From NCBI GenBank assembly GCA_021789895.1, contig JAJYIU010000002.1:1-64000 (forward strand): DNA of 64,000 nt, written 5' to 3'. The notes beneath the pieces are model-generated. The model ran no database searches, had not been told where the DNA came from, and saw only the letters and a list, made by a program, of their open reading frames with translations. Made by a program: the position numbers and the translations under genes. This DNA is from Acidobacteriota bacterium. GTDB lineage: Bacteria; Acidobacteriota; Terriglobia; Terriglobales; SCQP01. The first letter of the stretch is position 1. Each line of letters opens with the position of its first letter. Of this stretch, positions 52,767 through 61,639 are shown piece by piece.

Positions 52767-53966
52767 ATGTTTTGTCCGCATTGCGGCAGGGAATATTCCG
52801 GCCCGGCGCGCTTTTGCACCGGCTGTGGAGCGGCGATTGCGCCCGCGGCGGCGGCCCTGGCGCCCACCTCGCCGGCGATCGCTCCCGGCACCCCGGCGGC
52901 GCGGAAAAACCTGGTCGAACACATGAGCTCCCGGCTGAATCGCCTTGCCGGCACCGAAAAGCTGGAAGGCTTCAGCCTGTCGGACATGTTCTCCCAGGTT
53001 TTCCGCAAACGCTCGCCGGAAGAAGTGGAAGACTACCTGATCACGGGCACGTTGAAAACCACGCCCGCGATCACCGAGGTGCAGACCGGCTGGCCGCATC
53101 CCTGGCTGTTCGCGCGGGTGCTGGGGGCGCTGGTGCTGGCCTATATTCTGCTGGAAATCGCCTGGGGACAGTTTCAAAATCCCAATCTGATTCCGGGGCT
53201 GATGCTGCTCGGCAACTTCGCCGTGCCGCTGGCGATGGTGGTGTTGTTCTTCGAGATGAACACGCCGCGCAACGTCTCGCTCTCGCGGCTGGCCTCGCTG
53301 TTTTTATCCGGCTCGGTGATTTCGCTGTTTATCACGCTGATCGGCTATGGCGCAGCGGGGCAGACGCTGAGCTGGATGGGCGCGTCGGAGGCGGGCGTCA
53401 TCGAGGAATTGGGCAAGCTGGCAGCGGTCATCGTGATCATGCGCGGCGCCCAGCGTTATAAATACATCCTCAACGGGCTGCTGGTGGGCGCCACCGTGGG
53501 GGCCGGCTTTGCCGCGTTCGAGAGCGCCGGCTACGCATTCAGCGCGATATTTCAGACCCACAACGTAAATGTGATGCTGCACGAAATCCTGCTGCGGGCG
53601 GTGGATGCCCCCTTCGGCCACATCGCCTGGACGGCCATTGCCGCCGGCGCGCTCTGGCGGGCCAAAGGCGAGGCGCCGTTTCGCCTGGGCGTGCTGAAAG
53701 ACGGAACCTTCCTGAAGACGCTGATGATTCCGATCGTGCTGCACGCCTTCTGGGATTTCGGCTATGTGCCGCACTGGCTGGTGCAGGTCATCGTCTACCC
53801 GATTGATTACTTCGTCATCTTCGGGCTGGTGCAACAGGGGCTGCACCAGGTGCGGGACGATCAGAAGCGCATGCTGGCGGAAAACCTGAGTGCGCTGCAA
53901 GCGTCCGCGCCGGGGCTGGCGGCGGCGGCCACGAGCGCGGCCGCAGGGGCGATGACGGTGCAGTAA
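52767..53966 (+). CDS. Zinc-ribbon PrsW-like intramembrane protease homologue
   Basis: 399 residues. An N-terminal zinc ribbon (Cys3, Cys6, Cys17, Cys20) is followed by a flexible Ala/Pro segment and a membrane domain of about eight helices. The PrsW motifs are present: Glu213-Glu214 (GVIEELGKLAAV), Glu252 (GFAAFESAGYAFS), His285 (APFGHIAWTA) and His326 (VLHAFWDFGY). PrsW-type proteins cleave membrane anti-sigma factors in Firmicutes; the target here is unknown. ATG at 52767 has GGAG 8 nt upstream. Confidence 0.85.
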   Translation: MFCPHCGREYSGPARFCTGCGAAIAPAAAALAPTSPAIAPGTPAARKNLVEHMSSRLNRLAGTEKLEGFSLSDMFSQVFRKRSPEEVEDYLITGTLKTTPAITEVQTGWPHPWLFARVLGALVLAYILLEIAWGQFQNPNLIPGLMLLGNFAVPLAMVVLFFEMNTPRNVSLSRLASLFLSGSVISLFITLIGYGAAGQTLSWMGASEAGVIEELGKLAAVIVIMRGAQRYKYILNGLLVGATVGAGFAAFESAGYAFSAIFQTHNVNVMLHEILLRAVDAPFGHIAWTAIAAGALWRAKGEAPFRLGVLKDGTFLKTLMIPIVLHAFWDFGYVPHWLVQVIVYPIDYFVIFGLVQQGLHQVRDDQKRMLAENLSALQASAPGLAAAATSAAAGAMTVQ

Positions 53967-54018
53967 CGGGTTGGCCGGCAACGAGGGGCTCCGGCATGGG
54001 AACTGCGATTGGGATAGG

Positions 54019-54723
54019 TTAGCGGGCGAAGCGCAGCAGCAGGTAGAGATAGATCCAAATCAGGTCGAGGAAGTGCCAGAGCGGCGCGGCGAAGCGCAGG
54101 AAGGGGGCGCCGCGGCGCAGGCGTCCGCGCCAGGCCAGCGCGGCGGCGGCGCTCAGCAGCCCCAGCCCGGCCAGCAGGTGCAGGCCATGGGCAAGAGTCA
54201 GCAGGTAGAGGAAGGCGCTGCTGGGATTGGCGGGGGTGTAAAGCCCGGAGCGCCGCCAGTCGAGCCACACCGCCGCCTGGCCGGCCAGAAATAACCCGCC
54301 CAGCAGCGCCGCTGCCGTCAACCCCCAGCGCAGGCGCCCGTAATCCACGAACCAGCCAAACTCGTCATTGAGCGGATCGGGCTCGGGCCGGGGGCGCAAA
54401 GCGTAATGCAGCGCCACGCTGCTTGCGGCGAGCACCAGCGTGTTCCAGAACATCAGACGGGGCAGCGGCACCGGACGCCAGTGACCGTCGAACCAGCGCA
54501 GCATGAGATAGGCCAGCGAGAAAGCGGCAAACAGGCTGGCCATGGCGGCCATGGCCAGGCGCACACCGAGTTGCAGGCGGGCGCGCGGCCAGGACGGACG
54601 GCGCCGGCCGCCCCCGCGGCCGCGGCCAGGATGAGGGGGCGGCAAACGGCCGCCCGACTGGATTGCAATTTCCCGCCCGGGAAATTCCACCACGGCGGCG
54701 GGAGGCTCGAGCACGGCGGGCAT
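54019..54723 (-). CDS. Heme-copper oxidase subunit III family protein
   Basis: 234 residues. After an unusually long Pro/Gly/Arg-rich N-terminus (1-50) come five hydrophobic helices with Cox3 signatures: AYLMLRWFDGHW, TLVLAASSVALHYAL, FLYLLTLAHGLHLLAG and WHFLDLIWIYLYLLLRF. No subunit I or II gene is nearby, so it stands apart from the oxidase operon and could belong to a second oxidase or a nitric-oxide-reductase-like complex. Confidence 0.85.
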   Translation of the reverse strand: MPAVLEPPAAVVEFPGREIAIQSGGRLPPPHPGRGRGGGRRRPSWPRARLQLGVRLAMAAMASLFAAFSLAYLMLRWFDGHWRPVPLPRLMFWNTLVLAASSVALHYALRPRPEPDPLNDEFGWFVDYGRLRWGLTAAALLGGLFLAGQAAVWLDWRRSGLYTPANPSSAFLYLLTLAHGLHLLAGLGLLSAAAALAWRGRLRRGAPFLRFAAPLWHFLDLIWIYLYLLLRFAR

Positions 54724-54755
54724 ATTGCCAGTTTAGATGCGAAAGAAAATGGCGG

Positions 54756-54844
54756 GCGCAGCGATAAACGCCGCCGGGCATCGTTCGATAAGCTTTACAC
54801 AGGTTCTGCAAATTGCCCGGCAATCCTCACGCACATCCATGTAC
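54756..54844 (+). repeat. Dispersed intergenic repeat, copy 1
   Basis: Begins GCGCAGCGATAAACGCCGC and ends CGGCAATCCTCACGCACATC with CATGTAC just after. A second copy with the same ordered blocks runs off the window at 63937-64000. The two agree at the ends and differ in the middle. Confidence 0.6.
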
Positions 54845-54852
54845 CTACGATC

Positions 54853-54897
54853 AGCGTCAAAGCGACATAGCCGCTTTTAGCGAACATCGCTGACGCT
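54853..54897. other. Potential three-way junction RNA/DNA fold
   Basis: An outer stem AGCGTC/GACGCT (54853-54858 and 54892-54897) encloses two perfect small stems, AAGCG/CGCTT (54860-54864 and 54872-54876) and AGCG/CGCT (54879-54882 and 54888-54891). It follows directly after repeat copy 1 and precedes a run of seven T near 54907. Confidence 0.45.
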
Positions 54898-54959
54898 CGC
54901 CCCATATTTTTTTCATTGCAGCCGTTATCCGCGAATGCGACGATCCCCACTCCGGAGCA

Positions 54960-56264
54960 TCAGCCATGATGGCGGGTGGTTTCGCCGGGGAAAGGCCAGT
55001 CGCGGTTGAAGAGCACTTCCTGGTTGCGCAGCGCGATGGGGAGCTTATCCACGCGCAGGTTTTCCAGCCAATGGACGCCGGTTTTGCCGGCCAGCAGGAT
55101 ATCCTGGTCGCCGTCGCCGTCAATATCGGCCACCCAGATCTGAGTGCCGATCTCGGCGGTGCCGTTGTAACTGAGCGGGTAGCGGGTGAAGCGGGCGTTC
55201 CGGCGGTCGAGCTTGTAGTAATAGACCACCAGCGGCCAGAACAGCCCGGGATCGGGGTCGGCGCGGTAGCGCTTGCCGGTGATCAGCTCGAGTTCGCCGT
55301 CGCCGTCAATATCGGCCAGCTTGAGGGCATGGACCTCGGAGAAGGAATCGTCAATCAGGTGGCGGCGCCAGTGGCGGCGGCCGCGGAAAGTGGTCTGCTC
55401 CAGCCAATAGAGGCCGAAGTTATGGCCATGGCCGTAGATCAGGTCCATTTTGCCGTCGTCGTTGACATCGTAGCCGAGGATGGGGAAACCGGTTTCGCCC
55501 AGTTCCCATTCCGGGTGCCAGCGCCAGCGGTCGCGCGCCGCGTCCACGTTTTCCAGCCAGCCGTGAATCGAGAGCAGGTCGGCGCGGCCGTCACCGTTGA
55601 TGTCGGCGATGCCGACGCCGTGACCGTCGGCGGTCTTGCCGCCGGCGTAATGCACGCGCGGGGCGGGGCCGGCGAAGTTAATCCAGATCAACGCAGACGG
55701 GGTGTAATGCGCGGCGGCCAGCTCGTCGCGCCCGTCGCCATCGAGGTCGCCCATCACCATCCCCTCGGTGTGGAGGGAGGGACAGATGCGATGCGGCTGC
55801 CAGAGCACGCCGCCGCGCTTCGGGTTTTCGTACCACCAGATGCCGTCGGTCTGCCAGGCGGCGCTGACGATGTCGGGCGCGCCATCGTGGTTGACGTCAA
55901 TCGCAAACTCGCCGCAGTCGGAGACGAATTCAGTCGTGGTGAGGTGATCCACGGTAAAGCCCCAGGCGGTGACTTTGCGGTGCTGATGGCGTTTCCACAC
56001 AATGCCGCGGGGGCCGGGGTTTTCGTACCAGTAGGCGCCGCTGGCGATGTCGAGGCGTCCATCGCCGTTCATGTCGAGCAGGCAGAGGCCCTCGCAATGG
56101 TCGGTGCCGATGCGGTGGGCGAGAAAGACGTTAGCCTGGCGCGGATAGGCCGCAGCGCCGGTGGCGGCAGGCGGGGGCGCGGCTTGGGCGGACGGCGGCA
56201 CGGCAGCAGCGCCCAACGCCAGCGGCGCAGCGCCCAGATTGCGCAAAAAATTGCGGCGATGCAT
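54960..56264 (-). CDS. Tat-exported FG-GAP repeat protein
   Basis: 434 residues. The N-terminus RRNFLRNLGAAPLALGAAA looks like a Tat signal. Seven calcium-binding FG-GAP/VCBS loops are spread along the chain: DMNGDGRLDIASG, DVNHDGAPDIVSA, DLDGDGRDELAAA, DINGDGRADLLSI, DVNDDGKMDLIYG, DIDGDGELELITG and DIDGDGDQDILLA, consistent with a seven-bladed propeller. ATG at 56264 sets the signal at the start. Such proteins bind polysaccharides or proteins outside the cell; the ligand is unknown. Confidence 0.9.
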   Translation of the reverse strand: MHRRNFLRNLGAAPLALGAAAVPPSAQAAPPPAATGAAAYPRQANVFLAHRIGTDHCEGLCLLDMNGDGRLDIASGAYWYENPGPRGIVWKRHQHRKVTAWGFTVDHLTTTEFVSDCGEFAIDVNHDGAPDIVSAAWQTDGIWWYENPKRGGVLWQPHRICPSLHTEGMVMGDLDGDGRDELAAAHYTPSALIWINFAGPAPRVHYAGGKTADGHGVGIADINGDGRADLLSIHGWLENVDAARDRWRWHPEWELGETGFPILGYDVNDDGKMDLIYGHGHNFGLYWLEQTTFRGRRHWRRHLIDDSFSEVHALKLADIDGDGELELITGKRYRADPDPGLFWPLVVYYYKLDRRNARFTRYPLSYNGTAEIGTQIWVADIDGDGDQDILLAGKTGVHWLENLRVDKLPIALRNQEVLFNRDWPFPGETTRHHG

Positions 56265-56417
56265 GCGCGCATTATGCCGCATCGCGCCCGCCAGCGCCAG
56301 CTTGCCCGAGCCCGGACTTGAGGGGAGCTCGCCGGATCCGATTTCAGCGTTACTTCATCTTGCCAGGCATAGATTCAACGAGTGCGTTTTCCTCATCTTT
56401 TTTCAGGAGTTTCCGCC

Positions 56418-56879
56418 ATGGCCCATCGAATGAATCTACTTGGCTGCGTTCCCGTGCTGGCGGGTTTGGCGCTGGCAGCGCTGCCCGCATCCGGCGCCCG
56501 GCCGCAACATCGCTTTGCGCAAGCGCTGGTCAATCGCATGCATCGCGCCCATCCCGAGATTGAAGAGATCGGCATCGCGGTGCAGTTCGCCGGCGGCTGC
56601 CGCACCATTGCCTCCACCGACCCGGGCGACGTGGGCGAACGCTGCGAATCGGAAGACCGCACGCCCATGCGCACCGGCCGCATCGTGGTTCAACGCGAAG
56701 GCAAGGAGCTCGATATTTCCCTGCCGCTGCGCGATGCTTCCGGCCGGCGGGTGGGCTCGATCGGGATGGAACTGATTCCGGCGCGAGGCGAAAGCCGCGC
56801 CGCCGCAATTCGAAAAGTTAAAGCGATCGCGGCTGCCATGGCGCGGCAGATCCCTTCAAAAGCGCGGCTGCTTCGCTAA
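56418..56879 (+). CDS. Small secreted hypothetical protein
   Basis: 153 residues with a signal peptide (LLGCVPVLAGLALAALPASGA). The mature part (ALVNRMHRAHPEIEEIGIAVQFAGGCRTIASTDPGDVGERC ... ELDISLPLRDASGRRVGSIGMEL) has an alpha/beta pattern resembling PAS/GAF-like single domains, with two cysteines that could pair. AGGAG lies 9 nt before the ATG. Not recognised. Confidence 0.75.
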   Translation: MAHRMNLLGCVPVLAGLALAALPASGARPQHRFAQALVNRMHRAHPEIEEIGIAVQFAGGCRTIASTDPGDVGERCESEDRTPMRTGRIVVQREGKELDISLPLRDASGRRVGSIGMELIPARGESRAAAIRKVKAIAAAMARQIPSKARLLR

Positions 56880-56924
56880 GAAGTGCAGCACCCGCTCGTA
56901 TCGCAGCCTCGATAATTTGCTTGC

Positions 56925-57007
56925 GCTGCCGCCACACCCCATTTAAGTCTTTTCGCCTCTATGGGTTACGTGTGGCGGCAAATGAAAAATTGCCGCCACA
57001 TTGCCAC
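56925..57007 (-). repeat. Structured intergenic repeat, copy B
   Basis: Lies between convergent genes. A perfect inverted repeat of 10 bp (GTGGCGGCAA/TTGCCGCCAC, 56971-57000) is followed, on the minus strand, by ACGTAACCC, GAAAAGACTTAAATGGGG and the arm word again (GTGTGGCGGCAGCGCAAGC). About 95 bp align with copy A at 41.06 kb at roughly 80% identity by eye. Confidence 0.8.
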
Positions 57008-57075
57008 CGCGCATTCCTGCAGAGCGCGCGGGCAGCCCTCCGTGCCGGGAGCGCGGAGAGCTGCCCGCGGGGCGG

Positions 57076-58179
57076 TTAGCGGGCGAAAACGAGCAGGTGG
57101 AAGCTGCCCGGCACCATGCGGAAGCGGCGCCAGCGCGGCGTGCCCGGGGGCGGGTTTTTCAGGGGCTCGAATTTCGCCGTGTCGAGAAAGACCTCATGCG
57201 TGACCGGATCGAGCGCCATGGTGCGCGCCCGCGCCTCGGTGGGCACATTCTCGACCACGTGGAAGCGGGTGGGCGAATCCTCGTGGATGACGGTGAGGTT
57301 GCCCGACATGCCGTTGGAGCTGAAGGCATAACCGGTGCCCGGGTCGAAGCGGGTGGCATCCACGCCGCGTCCGATCGGCTCGGTCGCGACCACTTTGCCG
57401 GTATCGGCGTTCATGATCACCATCAACTGGTTGTGGCAGCCGGAAAACAGCAGGTGATGCTTGCGGTCAATCGCCAGCCCGCTGGGAGAGCGGCCGGGAG
57501 CGAGCGGCCAACGATGCGTGATCTTCATGGTGCGCGAGTTGATTTCGACAATCTCGCTGGTGGTTTCGATGTTGGCGAAGACATGGCCGCGGCCGTCAGC
57601 CACGGGAAATTCGGGGCCGCCGCCGAGCGCGATATGGCCGACCACCTTGCCCGTGCGCGCATCCACCACGGTCGAGGTGTGCGAATCGCCGTTCATGGTG
57701 AAGACGCGCTTCGACGCCGGATCGTAAACCACGCCGTCCGCGTCCCGATCGGTTGGCGCGCTGCCGATGATTTTCAGGGTGCGGAGATTGAAGATCCAGA
57801 GCTTGGCGGCGGCGCCGTCGGTGACGAAGCCGCGGTTGAATTGCCGCGCCACCACGATGCCGTGGATGCCCTTCATGGGGCCGATATTGCCCACGATTTT
57901 GCCCGTCCGCGGATTGACCACCACCACATGCGTTCCGTGCGAGACGAACAGGTGGTGCGACGCGGGATCGTATTTCATGTAATCCCAAAATGTCGTTCCC
58001 GGAATGGGGATGGTTTTAATGAGGCGATAGCCCGAAGGCCCCGGGTCGGACGCCTGCATCCGCACCGCCGGGCGCGGGGTGCGGCCCGCGGGGGGAAAGA
58101 CGAAACCCAGCACGGCAATCGCCAGCAGGGCGGTGAGAGCCAGGAACGACCAGAAACGCAAAGCAGGTTGATTTCGCAT
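57076..58179 (-). CDS. YncE-like YVTN beta-propeller protein
   Basis: 367 residues with an N-terminal membrane anchor or signal (FWSFLALTALLAIAVLGFVFPPAG). Repeated propeller strands of the YVTN type are clear: VNPRTGKIVGNI, FNLRTLKIIGSAPT, VDARTGKVVGHIALGGGPEFP, INSRTMKITHRWPLAPGRSPSGLAID and MNADTGKVVATEPIGRGVDATRFDPGTGYAFSS. ATG at 58179 is preceded by AAGGAG with 6-nt spacing, which decides the start. Function unknown; likely extracytoplasmic binding. Confidence 0.88.
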   Translation of the reverse strand: MRNQPALRFWSFLALTALLAIAVLGFVFPPAGRTPRPAVRMQASDPGPSGYRLIKTIPIPGTTFWDYMKYDPASHHLFVSHGTHVVVVNPRTGKIVGNIGPMKGIHGIVVARQFNRGFVTDGAAAKLWIFNLRTLKIIGSAPTDRDADGVVYDPASKRVFTMNGDSHTSTVVDARTGKVVGHIALGGGPEFPVADGRGHVFANIETTSEIVEINSRTMKITHRWPLAPGRSPSGLAIDRKHHLLFSGCHNQLMVIMNADTGKVVATEPIGRGVDATRFDPGTGYAFSSNGMSGNLTVIHEDSPTRFHVVENVPTEARARTMALDPVTHEVFLDTAKFEPLKNPPPGTPRWRRFRMVPGSFHLLVFAR

Positions 58180-58360
58180 GCATATCTCCTTCCGCGGCGC
58201 GGCCGCGCCTTCCTTAAAACGCCCGCAACCGGGACTGAGTTGCACCCATCCCTCATAGCTGGCGGGAACCGGGCGTCAATCATAGTTGGCAAAAGCTGAA
58301 TAGAAGCTTAAGAGGCGCAGGCGGGCGCGGCAGCAGTCCGCGCCGACTACACTAGGAAAG

Positions 58361-59557
58361 ATGCCTGCCGCCAAGTTCAAACAATTGCTGACGCTGGGGT
58401 TGTTCCGCACCTCGCGCAGCCTCGCCGCCGGCATGATCATGCTCGGCTTTCCCTACCTGATCCTGCGGCATTTGCATCTGGGAGCGCTGACGCTGGGCTT
58501 GCTGTATGCCACGGCGGGGGTGGCGACGGCGGTGCTCGGGCTTTTATTCGGCTATTTGGCCGACAGCTGGGGGCGGAAGCACTCGCTGGTGCTGGTGGGC
58601 GCGACGCTGCCGCTGAGCACGGCGCTGGCCTGGGCCAGCTCCGGGCTGGCGCACCCGCTGCCCTGGCTGTATTTGGCCTCCATGCTGGGCGGATTTTCCG
58701 CCACCGGCTCGCTGATGGGCGGCGGGGTGGGCGGCGCCGCCGCCCCGATCCAGAGCGCGGTGATCGTGGATGTGGCCAAGCCCAACAATCCGACCGCGTA
58801 TTTTTCCTGGTTCAATTTTTTCAGCGGCGTCTTTGCCGCGGTGGGGGCGCTGCTGGGACGGCTGCTGGACGTACGGCAAATCTTTCTTGCCGCCACGCTG
58901 ATCTCGCTGGCGGGATTGATCACGCTGCTGCCGCTGCGGCTGCCCCGCTACCGGGCCAATCCGCGCCGGCTGCAGGGACGGCAGGTGATCGGCAAATTTA
59001 CGCTGACCGGCGCGCTCAACGGCCTGACCCAGGGGCTGATTACCCCCTTCCTCATTCCTTTCTTCGTGCTGGTGTTTCATATTCCCAAGAGCCATATGGC
59101 GGTGTACGGGTTTATCAGCGGCAGCCTGGGGGCGCTGGCGCTGCTGGCTGCGCCCAAGCTGGAGGCGCACTTCGGGTTTGTCAAAAGCATCGCGCTGACG
59201 CGCGGGCTGGGGGCGGTGCTGCTGCTGATGCTGCCTTTCGAACACTGGCTGCCGCTGGCGCTGGCCATCTATTTCGTCACCCCGGGGCTGCGGGTGATGG
59301 CCATTCCGGTGCAGCAGACCGCGCTCAGCGAACGGGTGGAGGCGCACGAACTGGGCCGCGCCCTGGGCCTGAACCAGGTGGCGCGGCTGGCCGCCTCCTC
59401 CGGCGCCATCGCCTTTACCGGCGCCATGTTCGAGACGGCGCTGGAGGTGCCGTTCGTCGTCTATTTCCTCATCATGAGCATGAATATTTACCTGTATTTC
59501 CGCTTCTTTGGCGAGCGGAAAAGCATCGAGGCGGCGCCGGCGGCGGTCAACGAATAG
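58361..59557 (+). CDS. MFS transporter
   Basis: 398 residues with about twelve helices. The loop 2-3 motif reads GLLFGYLADSWGRKHSLVLVG and the fifth helix region contains GGVGGAAAPIQSAVIVDVAKP. It ends in a short polar tail. It is transcribed toward uvrB, whose start lies 37 bp after its stop. Substrate unknown. Confidence 0.88.
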   Translation: MPAAKFKQLLTLGLFRTSRSLAAGMIMLGFPYLILRHLHLGALTLGLLYATAGVATAVLGLLFGYLADSWGRKHSLVLVGATLPLSTALAWASSGLAHPLPWLYLASMLGGFSATGSLMGGGVGGAAAPIQSAVIVDVAKPNNPTAYFSWFNFFSGVFAAVGALLGRLLDVRQIFLAATLISLAGLITLLPLRLPRYRANPRRLQGRQVIGKFTLTGALNGLTQGLITPFLIPFFVLVFHIPKSHMAVYGFISGSLGALALLAAPKLEAHFGFVKSIALTRGLGAVLLLMLPFEHWLPLALAIYFVTPGLRVMAIPVQQTALSERVEAHELGRALGLNQVARLAASSGAIAFTGAMFETALEVPFVVYFLIMSMNIYLYFRFFGERKSIEAAPAAVNE

Positions 59558-59593
59558 GCCGCCGGGCGTGGCGGCGCGGAACGTTTAAAATAG

Positions 59594-61585
59594 ATGGCAG
59601 TTCCCCGCATGAATTTTCAACTGGTCAGCGATTATCGCCCGCGCGGCGATCAGGGACGCGCCATTGCCGCGCTGGCGGCCGGCTGCCGCGCCGGGGCGGC
59701 GCACCAGGTGCTGCTGGGAGTGACCGGCTCGGGCAAGACCTACACCATGGCGAAGATCATCGCCGAGTTGGGCCGACCGGCGCTGGTGCTGGCGCACAAC
59801 AAGACGCTGGCGGCGCAGCTTTATCACGAGTTCAAGCGCTTTTTTCCGCACAATGCGGTGGAGTATTTCGTCTCTTACTACGATTACTACCAGCCCGAAG
59901 CCTACGTGCCGCAGGCCGACATCTACATCGAAAAAGAGGCCACGATCAATCAGGAACTGGACCGGCTGCGGCTGTCGGCGACGCGCTCGCTCTTCGAGCG
60001 CCGCGACGTGCTGATTGTGGCCTCGGTATCGTGCATCTACGGCCTGGGCTCGCCGGAATCCTATTACGGCATGCTGCTGCGGCTGGAGCCGGGGCAGGAA
60101 ATGAGCCGTCCGGCGCTGCTGCACCGGCTGGTGGACATGCTCTACGAACGCGCCGGGGCGGAGTTCAAGCCGGGCACCTTCCGCGCCCGCGGCGACACCA
60201 TCGAAGTCTATCCCTCCTACGAGGACAAGGCCTGGCGGATCGAGCTCTGGGGCGGCAAGGTGGAAAGCCTGAGCGAGATGGATCCGTTGACCGGAGAGCG
60301 GCGGCGGACGATCGAACGCCTGCACCTCTATCCCAAAAGCCATTACGTCATCACCCCGCAGACGCGCGAGCGGGCGCTACACTCGATTTTGGGCGAGCTG
60401 GCGGAATGGCGGCCGCAGCTCGAACGCGAGGGCAAGCAGAAAGAAGCGCAGCGGCTGGAACAGCGCACCCGCTTCGACGTGGAAATGATCCGCGAGATCG
60501 GCTACTGCCACGGCATCGAGAACTATTCCCGCCACTTCACCGGGCGGTCTGCGGGCGAGCCGCCGCCGACGCTGCTCGATTACCTGCCCGAGGACACGCT
60601 GCTGTTTCTGGACGAAAGCCACCAGACGGTGCCGCAGTTGCGCGGCATGTATTCCGGCGACCGGGCGCGCAAGGATACGCTGGTGGCCTACGGCTTCCGG
60701 CTGCCCTCGGCGCGCGACAACCGGCCGCTGCAATTCGAGGAATTCGAAGCCTACCGCCGGCAGGCCATTTATGTTTCCGCCACCCCGGGGCCGTACGAGC
60801 TGGCGAAAAGCGGCGGGGAGGTGGTCGAGCAGGTGATCCGGCCGACCGGGCTGCTCGATCCCGAGGTGGAAGTGCGGCCGGCGCGGGGGCAGATTGACGA
60901 TCTGCTGGCCGAGATCCGGCGGCGCGCCGCCAGCGGCGAGCGGGTGCTGGTCACCACCTTGACCAAGCGCATGGCCGAAGACCTGGCCGAATATTACGCC
61001 GAGGCCGGCGTGCGCTGCCGCTACCTGCACAGCGAAATCGAGACGCTGGAGCGGGTGAAGCTGCTGCGCGACCTGCGCCAGGGCGTCTTCGACGTGCTGA
61101 TCGGCATCAACCTGCTGCGCGAAGGCCTGGACCTGCCCGAGGTTTCGCTGGTGGCGATTTTGGACGCGGATAAAGAGGGGTTTCTGCGTTCGACCGGCTC
61201 GCTCATCCAGACCATCGGCCGCGCCGCCCGGCATCTGCACGGCACGGCGCTGCTCTATGCCCAGACCGTCACCGAATCCATGCAACGGGCGCTGGAGGAA
61301 ACCCGGCGGCGGCGGCAACTGCAGGCCGACTACAACACCGCCAACGGCATCGTGCCGCAGAGCGTGCTGCGCCCGCTGGATATGTCGCTGGTGGCCGCGG
61401 CCGAGGCGGATTACGCCACCCCGCCGATGGCGGAGGCGGAGGAGCCTTCCACCCCGGAACAGCGGGCGGCGCGCATTTTGACCCTCGAGCAGGAAATGCG
61501 CGCGGCGGCGGCGCGTTTCGAGTTCGAGCAGGCCGCCCGGCTGCGCGACGAGGCCCGGCGGCTGCGGGAAAACCTGCTGCAATGA
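59594..61585 (+). CDS. uvrB: UvrABC excinuclease subunit B
   Basis: Damage verification helicase of nucleotide excision repair. 663 residues. Walker A is [13 protein letters not shown] near residue 39, the beta-hairpin region is [20 protein letters not shown], motif II reads [16 protein letters not shown], motif VI is [12 protein letters not shown], and a C-terminal UVR motif ([26 protein letters not shown]) contacts UvrC. Complete by family length. Confidence 0.98.
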   Translation: MAVPRMNFQLVSDYRPRGDQGRAIAALAAGCRAGAAHQVLLGVTGSGKTYTMAKIIAELGRPALVLAHNKTLAAQLYHEFKRFFPHNAVEYFVSYYDYYQPEAYVPQADIYIEKEATINQELDRLRLSATRSLFERRDVLIVASVSCIYGLGSPESYYGMLLRLEPGQEMSRPALLHRLVDMLYERAGAEFKPGTFRARGDTIEVYPSYEDKAWRIELWGGKVESLSEMDPLTGERRRTIERLHLYPKSHYVITPQTRERALHSILGELAEWRPQLEREGKQKEAQRLEQRTRFDVEMIREIGYCHGIENYSRHFTGRSAGEPPPTLLDYLPEDTLLFLDESHQTVPQLRGMYSGDRARKDTLVAYGFRLPSARDNRPLQFEEFEAYRRQAIYVSATPGPYELAKSGGEVVEQVIRPTGLLDPEVEVRPARGQIDDLLAEIRRRAASGERVLVTTLTKRMAEDLAEYYAEAGVRCRYLHSEIETLERVKLLRDLRQGVFDVLIGINLLREGLDLPEVSLVAILDADKEGFLRSTGSLIQTIGRAARHLHGTALLYAQTVTESMQRALEETRRRRQLQADYNTANGIVPQSVLRPLDMSLVAAAEADYATPPMAEAEEPSTPEQRAARILTLEQEMRAAAARFEFEQAARLRDEARRLRENLLQ

Positions 61586-61639
61586 AAAACCGCGCGGCGA
61601 TTTGCCGCGGCGGCGGCAATCCTGCAAAATGATTAGTTT

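Noticed and set aside
56961-57203. 80-codon open frame across the repeat at 56.9 kb
   Set aside because: Starts inside structured repeat copy B and runs antisense into the propeller gene; a repeat-derived artefact.
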